64,000 nt of DNA from Gordionus sp. m RMFG-2023 (taxonomy: Eukaryota > Nematomorpha > Gordioida > Chordodea > Parachordodidae), in NCBI RefSeq assembly GCF_954871325.1, contig NC_088778.1, positions 30,737,120 to 30,801,119 of the forward strand, read 5' to 3'. Both the position numbers and the translations under genes were made by a program. This document shows positions 1 through 11,238 of the stretch, one piece after another (the first letter of the stretch is position 1; each line of letters opens with the position of its first letter). Under the pieces are notes generated by a model, which saw nothing but the letters and a program-made list of their open reading frames with translations, ran no database searches and was not told where the DNA came from.

Positions 1-55
1 AAAAACGTTAAAGGAAGCCCATTCAGAGCCTTTAATATTTAGTGTTATGTTATAC

Positions 56-225
56 CAAATTGTTCTGCTTGTTATAGGGTCGCTGTTTGGTAGAGACGGG
101 AGATATCTTTTTCCACCTCACTAATGGCATAGGCGATCCGACGGCCACGCAAGTTATATTTTTTCTATAATCGTTTGTCCTTGTTTTAGTGGAACCGGGG
201 TAAGTTGCTCCGGAAACAGCCTTTG
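56..225 (-). CDS. Lar: LAR-type RPTP exon 7: first half of Ig3 (gene continues off the left edge)
   Basis: It contains the stretch NITCVAVGSPMP followed by LVRW, almost the same as the first Cys and Trp strands of Ig3 in LAR/PTPRD/PTPRS. The acceptor is a pyrimidine-rich tract ending AAATAG, with the exon starting at 225. The donor is TTG|GTATAA after residue 488, phase 0. The exon begins with two bases that complete Ala432 with the last base of the previous exon. The second Ig3 cysteine should be in the next exon, outside the window. The repeated basic residues before the first Cys are not typical of the family. This is the strongest single family match in the window. Confidence 0.85.
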
Positions 226-771
226 CTATTTGGACGGTAAGGGGAGGTAGTATGGAAAAGTAAGGGGGAATTCTTCTTTCTTTTAGATATATATATATAT
301 ATATATATATAAGATATGAATCAGGATAAATTTTTTTGTATTGATTTCCCTATAAAAATTAAATTAAAATGCGGTGGTACTAATGTAATGCGATATATTA
401 TATTCTTTATCAAAACAATTCACCATAGGGCCTAGAGCAGAGCGATGCGGATCCGACATTTTCCGATATTCGCCCCAAACCGGATAACCGATATTGGTTA
501 CCGGATAAATTTTTGGCGAATATGTAAGAGAATTTTAGATCGGAAGAATCAAAAAAGGTTATAACTGAAACCAAAAATGTTTGCTGGGGGGGGTGCACGG
601 GTGGTGATAAATTTTGCAAAATATGAATGGATGAATATTCCTAATACATCATTCTAAAAAAAATTCGTTAAGGAAGGGTTAAAAGCAATTAGCGGGATAG
701 ATAGCTACTCCCCAAAAAAGTTAGAGATGTTAGTTTAAAATTTAAAAAAAATATAAAAAAAAATTTCACAC
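226..771 (-). other. Intron 6 of the LAR-type gene with a decayed repeat
   Basis: Intron of 546 bp, GTGTGA to AAATAG. It holds an (AT)n tract (287-311) and, at 420-520, a piece of family H made of CCGGATAACCGATATTGG-like words. A 69-codon open frame at 410-619 lies within this repeat and is not coding by any sign I see. Confidence 0.6.
287..311. repeat. (AT)n microsatellite
   Basis: Uninterrupted AT dinucleotides, about 12 units, inside intron 6 just upstream of the acceptor tract of the Ig3 exon. Confidence 0.9.
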
Positions 772-885
772 CTTTAACCCATATTTTAGCTATGGTTGGA
801 CTGTAAGCCGAACCATGCTTATTTGTAGCCATGCATTGATATTCCCCTTCATCGCTATATTCTGCATTTTCTACCAGTAACCAGC
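772..885 (-). CDS. Lar: LAR-type RPTP exon 6: end of Ig2
   Basis: It encodes residues 395-431. The core DEGEYQCMATNKHG is the classic F/G strand of an I-set Ig domain, with Tyr409 two residues before Cys411, the partner of Cys342. In vertebrate LAR proteins the same place reads SDQGKYECVATNSAG. The acceptor is TTTATAG|GCTGG and the donor AAAG|GTGTGA. Both ends leave one base to be completed, giving Gly394 and Ala432. The exon ends at the Ig2-Ig3 linker (KIWVK). Confidence 0.85.
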
Positions 886-1030
886 CTATAAAGTAGGATA
901 AGAATAAAAAATAAGATTTGTATATAGACGACAAAAGGTTTCGTTTCTTATTATTTTCTAATCAATTATATTGAAAATGTAAAGGCAAATTAAAAGCTTA
1001 ATAATCTATTATAATACATAATGAGAATAC

Positions 1031-1273
1031 CATTATTAAGCAGTTTATGCCTTCTCCAAACACCTTCGGAATTCCCTGATTGATCCATTTGCGACGATGT
1101 TGCTTCGGCATGATCTGTTAAAAAAATTATCGGCGCGTAATTTTTTAACCAATCCACTCGAGGCGAGGGTTGGCCAATGGTATTGCAAGGAATGGAAAAA
1201 GAGGTGCCATATTCTACTACTTTTCTCTTAGGACCCTGAATGATAGCAGGAAAACCTGGTGGTAATGTTTTTG
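1031..1273 (-). CDS. Lar: LAR-type RPTP exon 5: start of Ig2
   Basis: It encodes residues 314-393, beginning PPGFPAIIQGPKRKVVE, which parallels the Ig1-Ig2 linker and first strand of LAR (PRGFPTI...GPQLKVVE). First Ig2 cysteine is Cys342 and the core Trp is Trp354. A longer, Ser/Gln-rich C'-E loop (about residues 360-385) than in vertebrate LAR follows, then LLNNG. The acceptor is AAAACAG and the donor AATG|GTATTC. An alternative donor 13 bases further on would shift the frame of exon 6, so I rejected it. Confidence 0.83.
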
Positions 1274-1436
1274 CTGTTTTAAAAAAAAATATATATATAA
1301 ATTATAAATAAGTTGTGAAATAATTTCTGCCCACCGGATGTCTTTTTGACATATACTGTTAAAAAATGCTATCATAACCCAATATATTTAATAATTAAAT
1401 TTCTTTCTTTCTTTAAAAAATGGCGCTGTGATAAAC

Positions 1437-1591
1437 CTTGTAACACTGCTAAATTGGCTTGGGACGACACAGTTCCGTACTCGTTGAATACTTCGCACTT
1501 CACGGAAGAATTTTTATCCTTTTCCGCGCTTAGGGGCTCGATCCGCAGCACGGAGCCTAATCTACCTTTCTCCATCTCCAGAACTTGAAAC
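1437..1591 (-). CDS. Lar: LAR-type RPTP exon 4: second half of Ig1
   Basis: It encodes residues 262-312 and contains GRLGSVLRIEPL, matching the LAR Ig1 stretch GSGSVLRIQPL, then SSVKCEVFNEYGT, in which Cys293 pairs with Cys238. The Tyr usual two before the second Cys is replaced by Val, a mild departure. The acceptor is TAATTATAG|GTTTC and the donor CAAG|GTTTAT. It joins exon 3 through Arg261 (AG+G), which restores the LAR-like order KR-F-x-V-x-E. Confidence 0.85.
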
Positions 1592-1726
1592 CTATAATTA
1601 ATATATTATACAATTTTCTAAAATCGAAATATCTTATCCTGCATCCAAATAATCTTTTGTATTAATCAACCCTATTGCCCTCGAAAAAAATTTAAATATA
1701 TCCCAAAATTTACATTCATTCATAAC

Positions 1727-1892
1727 CTTTTTCCGGTCAAATTTTTGCCCCTAACGGTCCAAGTGAACACGGGACGAGGATGAGCGATGACCTCGCAAAA
1801 GAAACTCGCGACACCTTGATCGCTCGCTGTCACATTCGTAAGCGGTCGTATTATGATTGGTCCATCTTTGGGAATATTATATATAGTAGATG
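1727..1892 (-). CDS. Lar: LAR-type RPTP exon 3: first half of Ig1
   Basis: It encodes residues 207-260, with GVASFFCEVIAHPRP then TW and RGKNLTGK. The vertebrate family reads GVASFICQATGDPRP, VW and KGKKVSN here. Cys238 and Trp250 are the core residues. The basic loop (Arg253, Lys255, Lys260, Arg261) is where LAR Ig1 carries its heparan-sulfate-binding lysines. The acceptor is TTATAAAG at 1894-1893 and the donor AAAAG|GTTATG. An open frame from an ATG at 1941 runs into this exon and could be an alternative start with a weak hydrophobic leader. I prefer splicing from 3550 because the phases match. Confidence 0.82.
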
Positions 1893-3549
1893 CTTTATAA
1901 TGAACAAGCAAAATAATTCGGCTAATAATGTGAATTTTCATTTTAAAAAATGCTCCTAAATTTAATCAGTTTTGCTCGCGCGTTGGTCGTACGGGTCTTA
2001 ACGGTGAGATCAGCTGTGAGCAGTATAATGTTTTTTGTTCACTAGGATAAGAGAATGGATTTTAAAAGAGCATTAATTTAACACATTCTTCGAATTAGAA
2101 TTAACTAAGTAGTAAATTGAAATTATTGTATTTAAAACAGTTTCCAACTTAACATGTACGAAAAATTGATTTTTGCAGAATAAATAATAAATGAGCGTTA
2201 GCATCTCTGGATGAAATTACTCAATGTATGTTAAACTAGTGAAGATGAAAAGAAGAAGAAACAGATTAATTAATTATCAAGGTTTATTGTTTTTGTGAAT
2301 TCTCATATGTTTTTTTGGAGAGGGGTTACATGATCCTGGACTGGACATAAAGATACACCATCCTATGTCGGCAAAGCAAGCGGAAAATAGTAAGTATAAG
2401 GCCATGTCCCAGTGAGCAATTAAAATCGCGCGATTTTTTATTCGCGATATATATATTAACCTATCGAAAATGGGTTTTCTTGCGAAATAATTTTGCTTCG
2501 CAACTTGTCACAACCTTATCAAGGGGGTATGTTTTACGAATAAAACGCTATTTTATTTCGGTAGGGCGTTGGCTAACATAATTTTACAAAATGCGGAAAA
2601 AAAACAACAAATGAATAGGTTTGGAGGGGGGGGGGGGAGGTGAGGTTTATAGAGCATTTATTAACTAAAACGTCATTTAGTATAACTCTAAAAGTATCAT
2701 TTCGTATAATAACTCTAAATGCATTATTTTTTTAATAATAATCTCATTAGATATTTATTCTTGATGACATATAGCATAGCATACAAGTGAGATAATTCAA
2801 TTATTATTATTTTTTTTACTTAAAAAAATTAATTTTGGTAAGTGAGTAGCTATTATAAGCCATTACTATAAATTTTTATAATTCGCATTTTTTTCTCTTT
2901 CCCTATCTGGACTAATATTTTTACCACTTGGATGAGTTTCGGCTTTCTTAAACATGAAATACCATAGATATATGGGCTAGGTTCTAGGATCCGAACCGTA
3001 AACAAATATCCGTTTGGCTTCGGGTTTAGGTTGTTAAAAAATAATATCCGTTGGGGTTGGGCTCTTAAAAACCGGTTCGAACTTTTTCTGATACGAAGCC
3101 TATTTTTAAAGTTCTATCCCTAATCCCACAATTATTGTATATATAATAAATGCGCATCATTTACATATTCTAAGATATTATTATTGACTATAATATAAAT
3201 ATTTATTATGAAAAAATGGATACCGATAATGATTGACAATCAAAATTGATTGACATATAGTAATCTTTATTAAAAAACCGTTAGGATAAACGGTTCGAAC
3301 CTGTCGACGACTTTTTTTTAGAGGTTCCTTTTCGGGTTCGGGTTACGAATCTTATAAAGATTGAGGTTTTCGATAAATAAATAACGGTTAATATCGTTAT
3401 AACGATTCGGTTCGGATCTCTGGTTAGAGTTAATATATTTTTAAAAAAAATGGCGCAATAGTCACCCACTATCCCAAAAATTCTTGATAACTAATTTATA
3501 CATATAAAAAAATATTGTTAGTAGGGAATAATTTAACAATATATCTTAC
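1893..3549 (-). other. Intron 2 of the LAR-type gene
   Basis: The 1657 bp intron begins GTAAGA at 3549. It holds a G-run at about 2624-2637, A+T-rich filler and one inverted-repeat element of family H (2982-3427). I see no further Ig-like or other exon in it. Confidence 0.55.
2982..3427. mobile_element. Family H inverted-repeat element
   Basis: The left end reads GGATCCGAACCGTAAAC. The right end, reverse complemented, reads AGATCCGAACCGAATCG. The interior has GGTTCGAAC words on both sides. It contains no gene. Target duplications are unclear. Related fragments occur at 420-520, 12125-12270, 28200-28330 and 44190-44345. Confidence 0.5.
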
Positions 3550-3960
3550 ACGTGGGGAGAGAATATTCAGAATCTAATATACTATCGTAGTAATAATCGT
3601 TGAAATCGAAACGATTCTCATCCGGCACAGAATTATAATGCACGCGCGAATTTCGGTTAGGGTGCGAGGGATTAAAATATTCCGAATTTTCGAAATGACT
3701 CATTTTAGTGTTTATTGTTGGGGTTTGGTGATGAATATGATTTTGCGTGAAGGATATTTCAGAATCTCCGATGGAATCGGGGTAAGTTAGATCCTCCAGA
3801 TCGAAATATATATGAGAAGGCAGGCGGTGATTTTGTGAGATCAAAGGATTCTTTCGAGTGTGTTGGCCATCAACGCGAGACGCGTTGGATTGTTTTAAAT
3901 GACGCTTGGAAAGCCATTTATTATCGAAAGAACCGTGTAATAATTTTTTTACATTAAAAT
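3550..3960 (-). CDS. Probable exon 2 of the LAR-type gene: hydrophilic N-terminal region
   Basis: The frame is open for about 168 codons (roughly 4037-3533), far longer than chance gives in DNA this A+T-rich. It ends at a strong donor, ACGT|GTAAGA, and starts after AAATAG at 3961. Taken as 3960-3550 it encodes residues 70-205 and is phase 1 at both ends, matching the exons before and after. The protein is rich in Asn, Ser, His, Asp and Tyr, with acidic stretches such as FDLEDLTYPDS and DFNDYYYDS. It has no cysteine pair, membrane segment or domain I recognise. LAR proteins normally go straight from signal peptide to Ig1, so this would be an unusual extension. It could instead belong to another minus-strand gene. 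Confidence 0.5.
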
Positions 3961-4997
3961 CTATTTTTTTTTGTGGATGTTAAAATAAAATAATTTTAAT
4001 GTGTTTTTTTTGTGGATTTTTAAAATTTTTTTTGGTTAAAGATTATTTATATTAGGTTGACCACGAGGGGAAACTTGGAAATCCCTTTTCGGGAAATAAT
4101 TGGTGGGAAAAATCAAGTTAAAAGCAAATAAATATTGATACCCCCCCCCCCCCTCACCCCATATTATCCTGCAAATAAATAAGTTAAGTTAAGTTATTAT
4201 TATTATATATATTATAATATTATTTAAAAAATAGTATAAAGCTTAAGAACAATAATTTTCTAAAATAAATGAACAATCAATAAATTTCATTTTAAAAGAA
4301 CAACCCCCCTATAAATATTGTCTAAATTGTTGGTAAAAAGATAAATTGCAAAACCAGGCAAAACGAGGAAAATCCTGATATACGCCAACGCTACTCAGCG
4401 ATCGTGATAATTTATGATATTTTAATCCGAGCTGGAAACCGGAAATGCGTCAAATCTAGTAACCGGTACCCTTTTTATTAAAAAACGTTAGAAACCAGAA
4501 GCAGAACCATTTTTTTAAAAAAATAAAGAATAAAATATTTCAAATCGTCTGCTTTTTTTTAAAATCCGTGTTTCATATTTTTACACCATTTAAAAAAAAA
4601 TGAATTTAAACTTAGATAGAAAAAAAGGAGTTAATTTTAACTTTAAAAAAAAAGGTCGATTGGATTTTATTACCAATTCCGGTCGCAACAGTTCACCGAT
4701 AATCTTTAAATCGACGTTTATCAAAATAGATCGTTTCTTAAAGTTTATGAATATACTGGATAATTAGTAATTTTCAGAAAATTATTTACCCCTCCTTTCC
4801 CCAACACTCTAAAAAAGGTTATAGACAAGTGATTTCGTATCCGAAAACAGGAACCAAAAATTGAATTTGGTAAACTTAATTTACAATCCTAGCCCTATCG
4901 TAATTATGTTCCAAATACTTAATAGAACATTCTGTTCAGAACATGCGGATAGAAAGAAGACCCCTCCCTTTTAAAATTATTTGACAGATGGTGGATG
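3961..4997. other. Start of the 20.8 kb intron 1; no gene seen
   Basis: Low-complexity A+T-rich DNA with a C-run at 4141-4153 and a TTAAG-like short repeat near 4180-4196. I see no coding or element structure I can support. Intron 1 extends to 24736 and contains all elements listed between. Confidence 0.5.
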
Positions 4998-5219
4998 CAA
5001 TGACATATAAAATACCTAGACTGACGATGCATTCATTCATTAAAAGTGTACACCAGCAAAAACAGCTGGGGACGCCATTTTGATTACCTATATCATTATT
5101 AAAATGTAATTACTATATGGGTTACAAAAATGGCGGGTCCAGCTGATTTGCATTCAACGACGCTTTCAAATGCATCATAATGAATGCATCGTCAGTCTAG
5201 GTATTATTATATGTCATTG
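4998..5219 (+). mobile_element. Family D inverted-repeat element, internally deleted
   Basis: It begins CAATGACATATAAAATACC and ends with the reverse complement GGTATTATTATATGTCATTG. The arms contain CAGCTGGGGACGCCATTTTG and its partner. It lacks the middle portion found in the other copies. Left flank GGTGGATG recurs five bases beyond the right end. Confidence 0.75.
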
Positions 5220-5485
5220 GGTTGGGTGGATGATAACAACTATTAAAATAAGCTTATAAGGGCAGGGCGTATTTATTTTATTTTCCTTTAGTTTAAAGAA
5301 ATCTAACATTGCATTCCTTATTCCGACAGCTATTGAGCATCATGAAAAGCGGTTTAAAAAAAATATTCTTAAATTTTTATAACCTGAATAAGGATTTTTT
5401 CCCATAAAATAATAGGCATAAATTCTTATTCTTTTTATTAAAAAAAATAATATTTGAAGCTTATTAAAAAAGTGTCACATTAGCC

Positions 5486-5895
5486 CAATGACATATAATA
5501 ATACCTAGAATGACGATGCATTCATTAAAAGAGTACATCAATGAAAAACAGCTGGGGACGCCATTTTGGTTATCCATATCATTAGTAAAAATTTTAAACG
5601 AGAGGTCAATTTATTCTTATGCCTGACGCAAACTTTATTAAAGAATTGCCTGATCATCGAGATAATATAAGGAAGCAAGTTATCAACTTAATAGTAGTTT
5701 TTAAAGAGAATAATTACTATATAGATTATCAAAATGGCGGATCCAGCTGATTTGCATCCAACGAAGCTTTCAAATGCATTATTATGAACTATCTGGGTTA
5801 CCAAAAAATCGGGTCCAGCTGATTTGCATTTAACGACGCTTTTAAATGCATTATTACGAATGCATCGTCAGTTTAGGTATTATAATATGTCACTG
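5486..5895 (+). mobile_element. Family D inverted-repeat element (duplicated copy)
   Basis: Long version with the interior TTATTAAAGAATTGCCTGAT. The right arm is partly repeated: the GGGTCCAGCTGATTTGCAT-like block occurs twice, near 5745 and 5812. It is part of the tandem duplication described above. Confidence 0.75.
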
Positions 5896-6122
5896 GGTGG
5901 GTAAAAAATAAGCTTATAAGGGCAGAGTATTTATTTAATTTCCTTTTCTTTTAGTCTAAAGAAATCTCACATTGTATTCCTTATTCGGACAACTATTGAG
6001 AGGTATGAAACGCAGTTTATTTAAAAAAAAATTTCTTTGATTTTTTTATAACCTGAATACGATTTTATCCCATTAAAAAAAATAATATTTGAAGTCTATT
6101 AAAAGAAAGTATCATATTAGCC

Positions 6123-7064
6123 CCGGTTATAATCACAGAAAAAGAAATTCTAATAATTGAAATTCCCAATTTTACTAGATAAATTTATTCATAAAAAAAA
6201 CACGCATTCATTTCCATGATTTTAATTTTATCATTGTAAAAAAAAGGAACCAAAACAAAATAAATGTCATGTTTGGATAATCACGTTATTGATATTTTTC
6301 TGTAATCAATTATTTATGAAAAATTGTAATACAATATAAATAACGATATATGGATAAAGCTATTTTATTAATAAACGAGGAACGTAAAAATTAATTCAAA
6401 TAAAAAAATAATAAAACTTTAATCTAATTAATACCAATTTTTAAAAATTTTTTTTTTTATATATACTGATACCAAACGAATCACTAACAAAAAGATAGGG
6501 AGGGGGGATAAAAAAATATTTCGATTCTCGAAAATTAAAACAAATTTCGATATTTTTGTGTTGTTCCTTTTTATGGAGTCAAACCTCTATCCTTCATTAG
6601 AAAACCAATTATCGTCGAATAGAGTTGAAAGTCAAAACCCCGACAGGATTTAAAATTTTTGCGAAATCGGTTCAAATTGAACTTCGTTAACCGTAATCGC
6701 TTCTATGGCATAAAATTTAAGGGAGTTTTGTAAAATGCCAATAATATTTTTTTTTAAAAAAATAAAAGTTTCTTTGTTTAAGATAAAAATTTATGTGGAC
6801 AGGGAGTGTGGGGGGGAGGAGGGTTGTAGAGAGCGGCTCTCTTTAGACAAAAATTAAAATGAACGAATCTTCCAAAATTAATATCATACTATAAAAAAAA
6901 AAATTTAATTTAAAGAAGAAAAATCAGAGATTATTTTTTTTATTATAAATATTATAATTTATTCGTAATATTATAAAATATCTATATTCAATGATTAAAT
7001 TATATTAAATTATTTAAAAAAGTAGGAAAAAAAATAAAGTGAAAAGTTATGAAGGGGTTTCAAC
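6123..7064. other. No gene or element seen
   Basis: A+T-rich sequence with T-run/A-run junctions and short G-rich runs near 6500 and 6810-6825. No feature can be supported. Confidence 0.4.
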
Positions 7065-7268
7065 TAACTTTGTTAAACGGCTCGATTTGAGCCGATTTTT
7101 AAAAACGGGCAACTCAATATTTTAGCCAGAAAAATATTGCCCAAGCCTCGAGATTTCGTTAATAGATGTTCAAACCTATCCTTAAGGCTTGCACAATATT
7201 TTTCCTAATAAAATATTGAGTTACCCGTTTTTAAAAATCGGTTCAAAATGAGCCATTTAACAACACTA
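7065..7268. mobile_element. Family A hAT-type MITE with perfect 8 bp target duplication
   Basis: The direct repeats GTTTCAAC at 7057-7064 and 7269-7276 flank the element exactly. Termini are TAACTTTGTTAAACGGCTC and the complement of TAGTGTTGTTAAATGGCTC. The arms continue as GAGCCGATTTTTAAAAACGG and AACTCAATATTTTAGCC. Arms run about 90 bp each around a short centre. Confidence 0.85.
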
Positions 7269-7410
7269 GTTTCAACAACATATTAAATTATTTCCATCTC
7301 CGCATACAATGAGTACGAGTGTAAGGATATGTTAATTAGGGTTTTCTTATATTGTTTTAGGAAGGAGTAAAGGAGGTAATATTCGTCACTGGCATAAGGG
7401 GGTGTATGGA

Positions 7411-7560
7411 AGTAGTATTGTAAAAAGGCTCCCAATCCAATATTTTAGCCAAAGAGTTTGCTCATAGATTACAGAAAGGTTTGAACATTTATTAACTATG
7501 GCATCCAGGATTTTGCTAAAAGAGGTGGGTGGGACAATATTAGGCGGGGTTTTTCCCCAA
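7411..7560. mobile_element. Decayed family A copy
   Basis: It keeps AGTATTGTAAAAAGGCTC, CAATATTTTAGCC and the central CTCATAGAT...GGTTTGAACAT block. The right arm is unrecognisable. Confidence 0.45.
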
Positions 7561-8288
7561 TAAATGTTATTGGAAATCTTTAGGTCCCACTTATTGTGTA
7601 GGCCTTAGGCTATATCAGATTTTTTAAAAAATCTTTGATTTATTATAGACGTTATTTTATATTTTTATCTATCAAAATCTTCTATATAGTGATATATTGT
7701 ATGCATTTTTTTTAAAGAAGAAGAGGGAGGGGAGGAGGGGGGGGGGTGTTTTTATAATGAGAGAAATTTTTTATTAGCCTAAAGTTATATTTTTGAAAAG
7801 GGGCAAATAATTTGCTAATTCGGTAGATTTAAAACGTGACTAAATCGAGCCGTTTAAAATATTAACCTGGCGGTAAATTTATCCTCCTAAGTAGCCATTT
7901 ATTTTTTTTTTAAAAAAAAGTATTATTATAATATTAATAATAAGATAGTATAAAATACATTAACATTCATTATCTATTACATTATATATAAAATGCCATT
8001 AAAAAATAAAATAAAATTTAGTTTGAGAAATTTTTATTTTTTAAAGTGCAATTTTAAAAAATGATTATTTTCATATTTTTTTCAAATAATAAAATTTTTT
8101 TTAAAAAATTTGGTAATTTCTATTTTTCCCCTTCCTAATTTTTTTTAAGAGGATTATTGAGTGTGTAAGTTTTTAGGACTTTTATTTTTTTTAAATCTCT
8201 TAAATTTTTTTTTTTAGCAAATTACATATAAAATATTTTAAAAGTCGTATTTTTTGGATGAAGGAAAAATAGAAAAATTTGTACGTAT
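7561..8288. other. No gene seen
   Basis: Low-complexity sequence with a G-run at about 7736-7747 and many T-run/A-run junctions. A possible trace of family A wording lies near 7840. Confidence 0.4.
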
Positions 8289-8454
8289 TAGTGTTGTTTA
8301 ATACCTCACTTTAGTCAACTATAAAACATCGTACCCATATTTATTCAAAAATATTAGAATCAATCTTTAAGATGAGACTCAACTTAGAAGCTTAATTCAA
8401 TTTTTTAGGCTAAAAACTTGACTAAGCCACAATAGAGATTGTCAAAATTAGCTA
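8289..8454. mobile_element. Family A2 hAT-type MITE
   Basis: It starts TAGTGTTGTTTAATACCTC. The interior has the family words CTATAAAACA, AAGATGAGACTCAACTTAG and AATAGAGAT. It is flanked by GTACGTAT (8281-8288) and CTACGTAT (8455-8462), a 7 of 8 target duplication. The right terminus is worn. Confidence 0.7.
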
Positions 8455-8462
8455 CTACGTAT

Positions 8463-9345
8463 ATTATGGTTTTAGATATCTCCTCTATTTCTTACAGCGA
8501 TTTATTTTTAAAAAAAAATAAATAAAAACAACTCAATTAAAATTATAAGTATAGGAAGAGAAATAGAGGTGTATTGAATACCGTGGGTAGGAGGTACTCT
8601 TCAGTTCCCCACTATAATTAAAATATAAGCTACATACCATTTATACCAGTTTATATAGGTAATAATCTGAATTATTGAATCAGATAATGTGTTTGTCTTT
8701 AGCTAGGGGTTGATAAAAAATATTAGCCAGCCTAGAGGTTTAAAGATTTATTTAACAAAATATGGAGGCTTACACATAATATTAATGAGGGTAAAATTCT
8801 TAATCTGGTCGTTTTTTAAAAAATCGACCCTAATCGGGGTTTTTCTTTGCACATACTATAAGTAAGGAATATAGGAATTCTAGAGAAAATTTATAACCTG
8901 CCAATTATATTTAAATGATAAAACATGAATTAAAAATAAAATTTCAAATTATCCGGCCAAGATTGGTTCTTCCTCAGAACGTTAGTCCTACCGCCATTTT
9001 TAGCTTATATTTTTAATTTTGATATTCTAGAAAAATTTAATAAAACCAAAATAGAGGATCGAATCTTTTGCCCCGAGGATCATGAAAGAGGAAAAAAAAA
9101 GATAATGTAGTTTTTATTTAAATTTTAACAAAGAAATTAAGGTATAGATTTTCTAGTTCGTTATTTCAAATACCAATTTTTCTTTCGGTTAAATTTTTAT
9201 ATTTAGACCTTCGTTGGTACGGGTGGAGCAACCACGAATATGTTGCGTTAGACCAATGCAACCAGAGTTTGGGGGTAAGTTGGTCTTAAAAAAACACGTC
9301 ATTTCCTAATAACATACATCTCCAAGTTAATCGAGATTAGTCTTA
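8463..9345. other. No gene seen
   Basis: Mixed A+T-rich sequence containing AATATTAGCCAGCC-type words near 8720 that may be an old family A trace. No open frame or repeat ends can be supported. Confidence 0.35.
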
Positions 9346-9931
9346 TTATAGTGGCAACAAATATAGAATTTCAACGCAGCGTTTTAAAACGCAAATAATA
9401 CATTTTAAATTAGTGATCTGCAACGGGCCTAATTTTTCAAGCCCGGCCCGGCCCGAACCCGAATATTTTTTAAAAAGATTTGCAGGCCCAAACCCGAAAT
9501 TTTTTTAAAAAAATTTACCGCGGCCCGACCCAAATTTATTTAAATATAGAAATTAATTTTTATAATTACTCAAAATAAAAGACATATGTTATATGGCGTT
9601 TAGTTTCAATAAATAAAATCAAAAAATTTTTATATTACATAAAAAAATTCAATATAAAATTGATAAATTTAAGGTATATTTAAAAAAATTTCCAAGGTCC
9701 GACCCGACCCGGCCCAAATTTTTTAAAAATATTAGGTTCGGGCCGGGCCTAACTTTGCAGATCTCTATTTTAAATGCAATAGTATAAATTGGACAGCATT
9801 TTTTTTGTTTTGTTTTAAATTTAGACGTTTCATGTTTAAAAAAAAAATTAAAATTAACGATTCCATTTAAACAAAGAGGCTTTTGCGTTTTGAAACGCTG
9901 CATTGAAATGTTCAATTTATGCGCACTATTA
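9346..9931. mobile_element. Family F element, split by a family E insertion
   Basis: The outer arms carry TTTCAACGCAGCGTTTTAAAACG and its partner near 9890-9910, ending GCGCACTATTA. The interior is interrupted at 9411-9767 by a family E element. Other F copies are at 12574-12895, 15002-15144, 21942-23717 and 52271-52364. Confidence 0.65.
9411..9767. mobile_element. Family E GC-rich MITE with perfect 8 bp target duplication
   Basis: Flanked by TTTTAAAT at 9403-9410 and 9768-9775. Ends are TAGTGATCTGCAACGGGCC and the complement of TAGAGATCTGCAAAGTTAGG. The subterminal arms are strings of CCCGGCCCGGCCCGAACCCG, strikingly GC-rich against the surrounding A+T-rich DNA. The core is A+T-rich with ATATGGCGTTTAGTTTC. 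Confidence 0.85.
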
Positions 9932-11238
9932 GGATCAAATTTATAAGAGGTCTGAACGGAAAAAGTGTATCAACTAACCCCGAACTCACCTAACACCTTC
10001 CCCTAGCATCACAAACAATATCAATTATGTAATCACGTCGTTTTAAAAGAGATTATTCGAGGATCCTTACTGCACAAAGTAAAATTTTTTAATAAGAGCT
10101 CGCATTTTACAATAATAATCCCCCATTAGATCGGGCCCAGATAATCGTTTTATGGCTTTTCATAGAATCTCTTCCAACTAGCTAATTCTAAACGGAGTTT
10201 GAAAAGCTTTTCAAGATATATAAAATTTTCAAACAATTTTCGGTTATCTGAAGATTTTTGTTAAAAAATTTTGATCAAATTTTATAGTAAAATTTTAAAT
10301 AATCTTCCAATGATGAAAATCCGAATTTTTTTGATTTTCTAACGATTTTTTCCCCAAAATTTTATCAAAATTCAAACTCTAGGTCATAAATATTTATAAA
10401 TAAATAAAAATATAAATATTTTTTAAAAATTTCATAAATGTATAGAAATATATCGCAATGACGGAAAATATTCGTTTCAGATAAAGGTTAAAATAATTTT
10501 TTGCATCCTTCTTGGCATGACTTTATAGTTTTTTAAAAAAAATAAAATTAACAGCCCCCCCCCCCCTCATATATATTCAATCAATCAACTGTATATTTGC
10601 CACCAATGGGCTACATCCATATGTATATTGAATATATTATGATTATGACAAATAAATTAATGACAAAAAACATCGCCTTTACTCGAATTTTACAGTTTTA
10701 TTTCAAAATTAAAAGAATCGTTATATTCCAAAAAAAATTTCCATAAAAAATTGAATAAAATTCTTTTGCACACAAAATTTTTTCAAAAAATATAGTGATT
10801 TATATGAATTCATATTGGACTTTATTTATTTTCTCGCTATAACTCTGCCCAATCATTGAAAAATTTACTTTAAAATATTTCTATCGCCAATCAAATTTTA
10901 CCAAGTAGTGTTTCTGGAAGTAACTTCTGAAAAGTAATTGGTTATCGTTATATTTGAAAACTAACTAGATTTACAAACGGAAGAATTTAAATGGAAATAA
11001 TACAATTTAAATTGCGAAATAATTGTACAGAAAAAAAATATATATACCAAAATGTAATAATACTTATTATATACACTTAAAAAATATAACAGAATATAAA
11101 ACAATTATATAAAAATTTAATTTACCAATTTGCCTCAATAAAATATTTATTTGACACTAAATTATCTATTTTCAAAATTTATGTCTAAAAGGTGTATTAG
11201 GTTTGCTTATTAAATATAATATCTCAAAGGGTTTTATC
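9932..11238. other. No gene seen
   Basis: A+T-rich sequence with a C-run at 10554-10566. Short open frames here look like noise. Confidence 0.35.

Larger units (their letters stand above)
4998..6122. repeat. Tandem segmental duplication, two units (4998-5485, 5486-6122)
   Basis: Each unit starts with a family D element and continues into the same unique flank (AAGCTTATAAGGGCAG, then AACCTGAATA, then a tail ending ATTAGCC). Unit 2 is longer because its D copy keeps interior sequence missing from unit 1 and repeats part of its right arm. The second D copy therefore arose by duplication, which fits its lack of its own target duplication. Confidence 0.75.

Noticed and set aside
1720-1941. ATG at 1941 as the true start of the Ig gene
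   Set aside because: The leader MKIHIISRIILLVHYK is a poor signal peptide, and an acceptor at 1894-1893 gives a phase match to the open exon at 3550-3960. It is kept only as an alternative.
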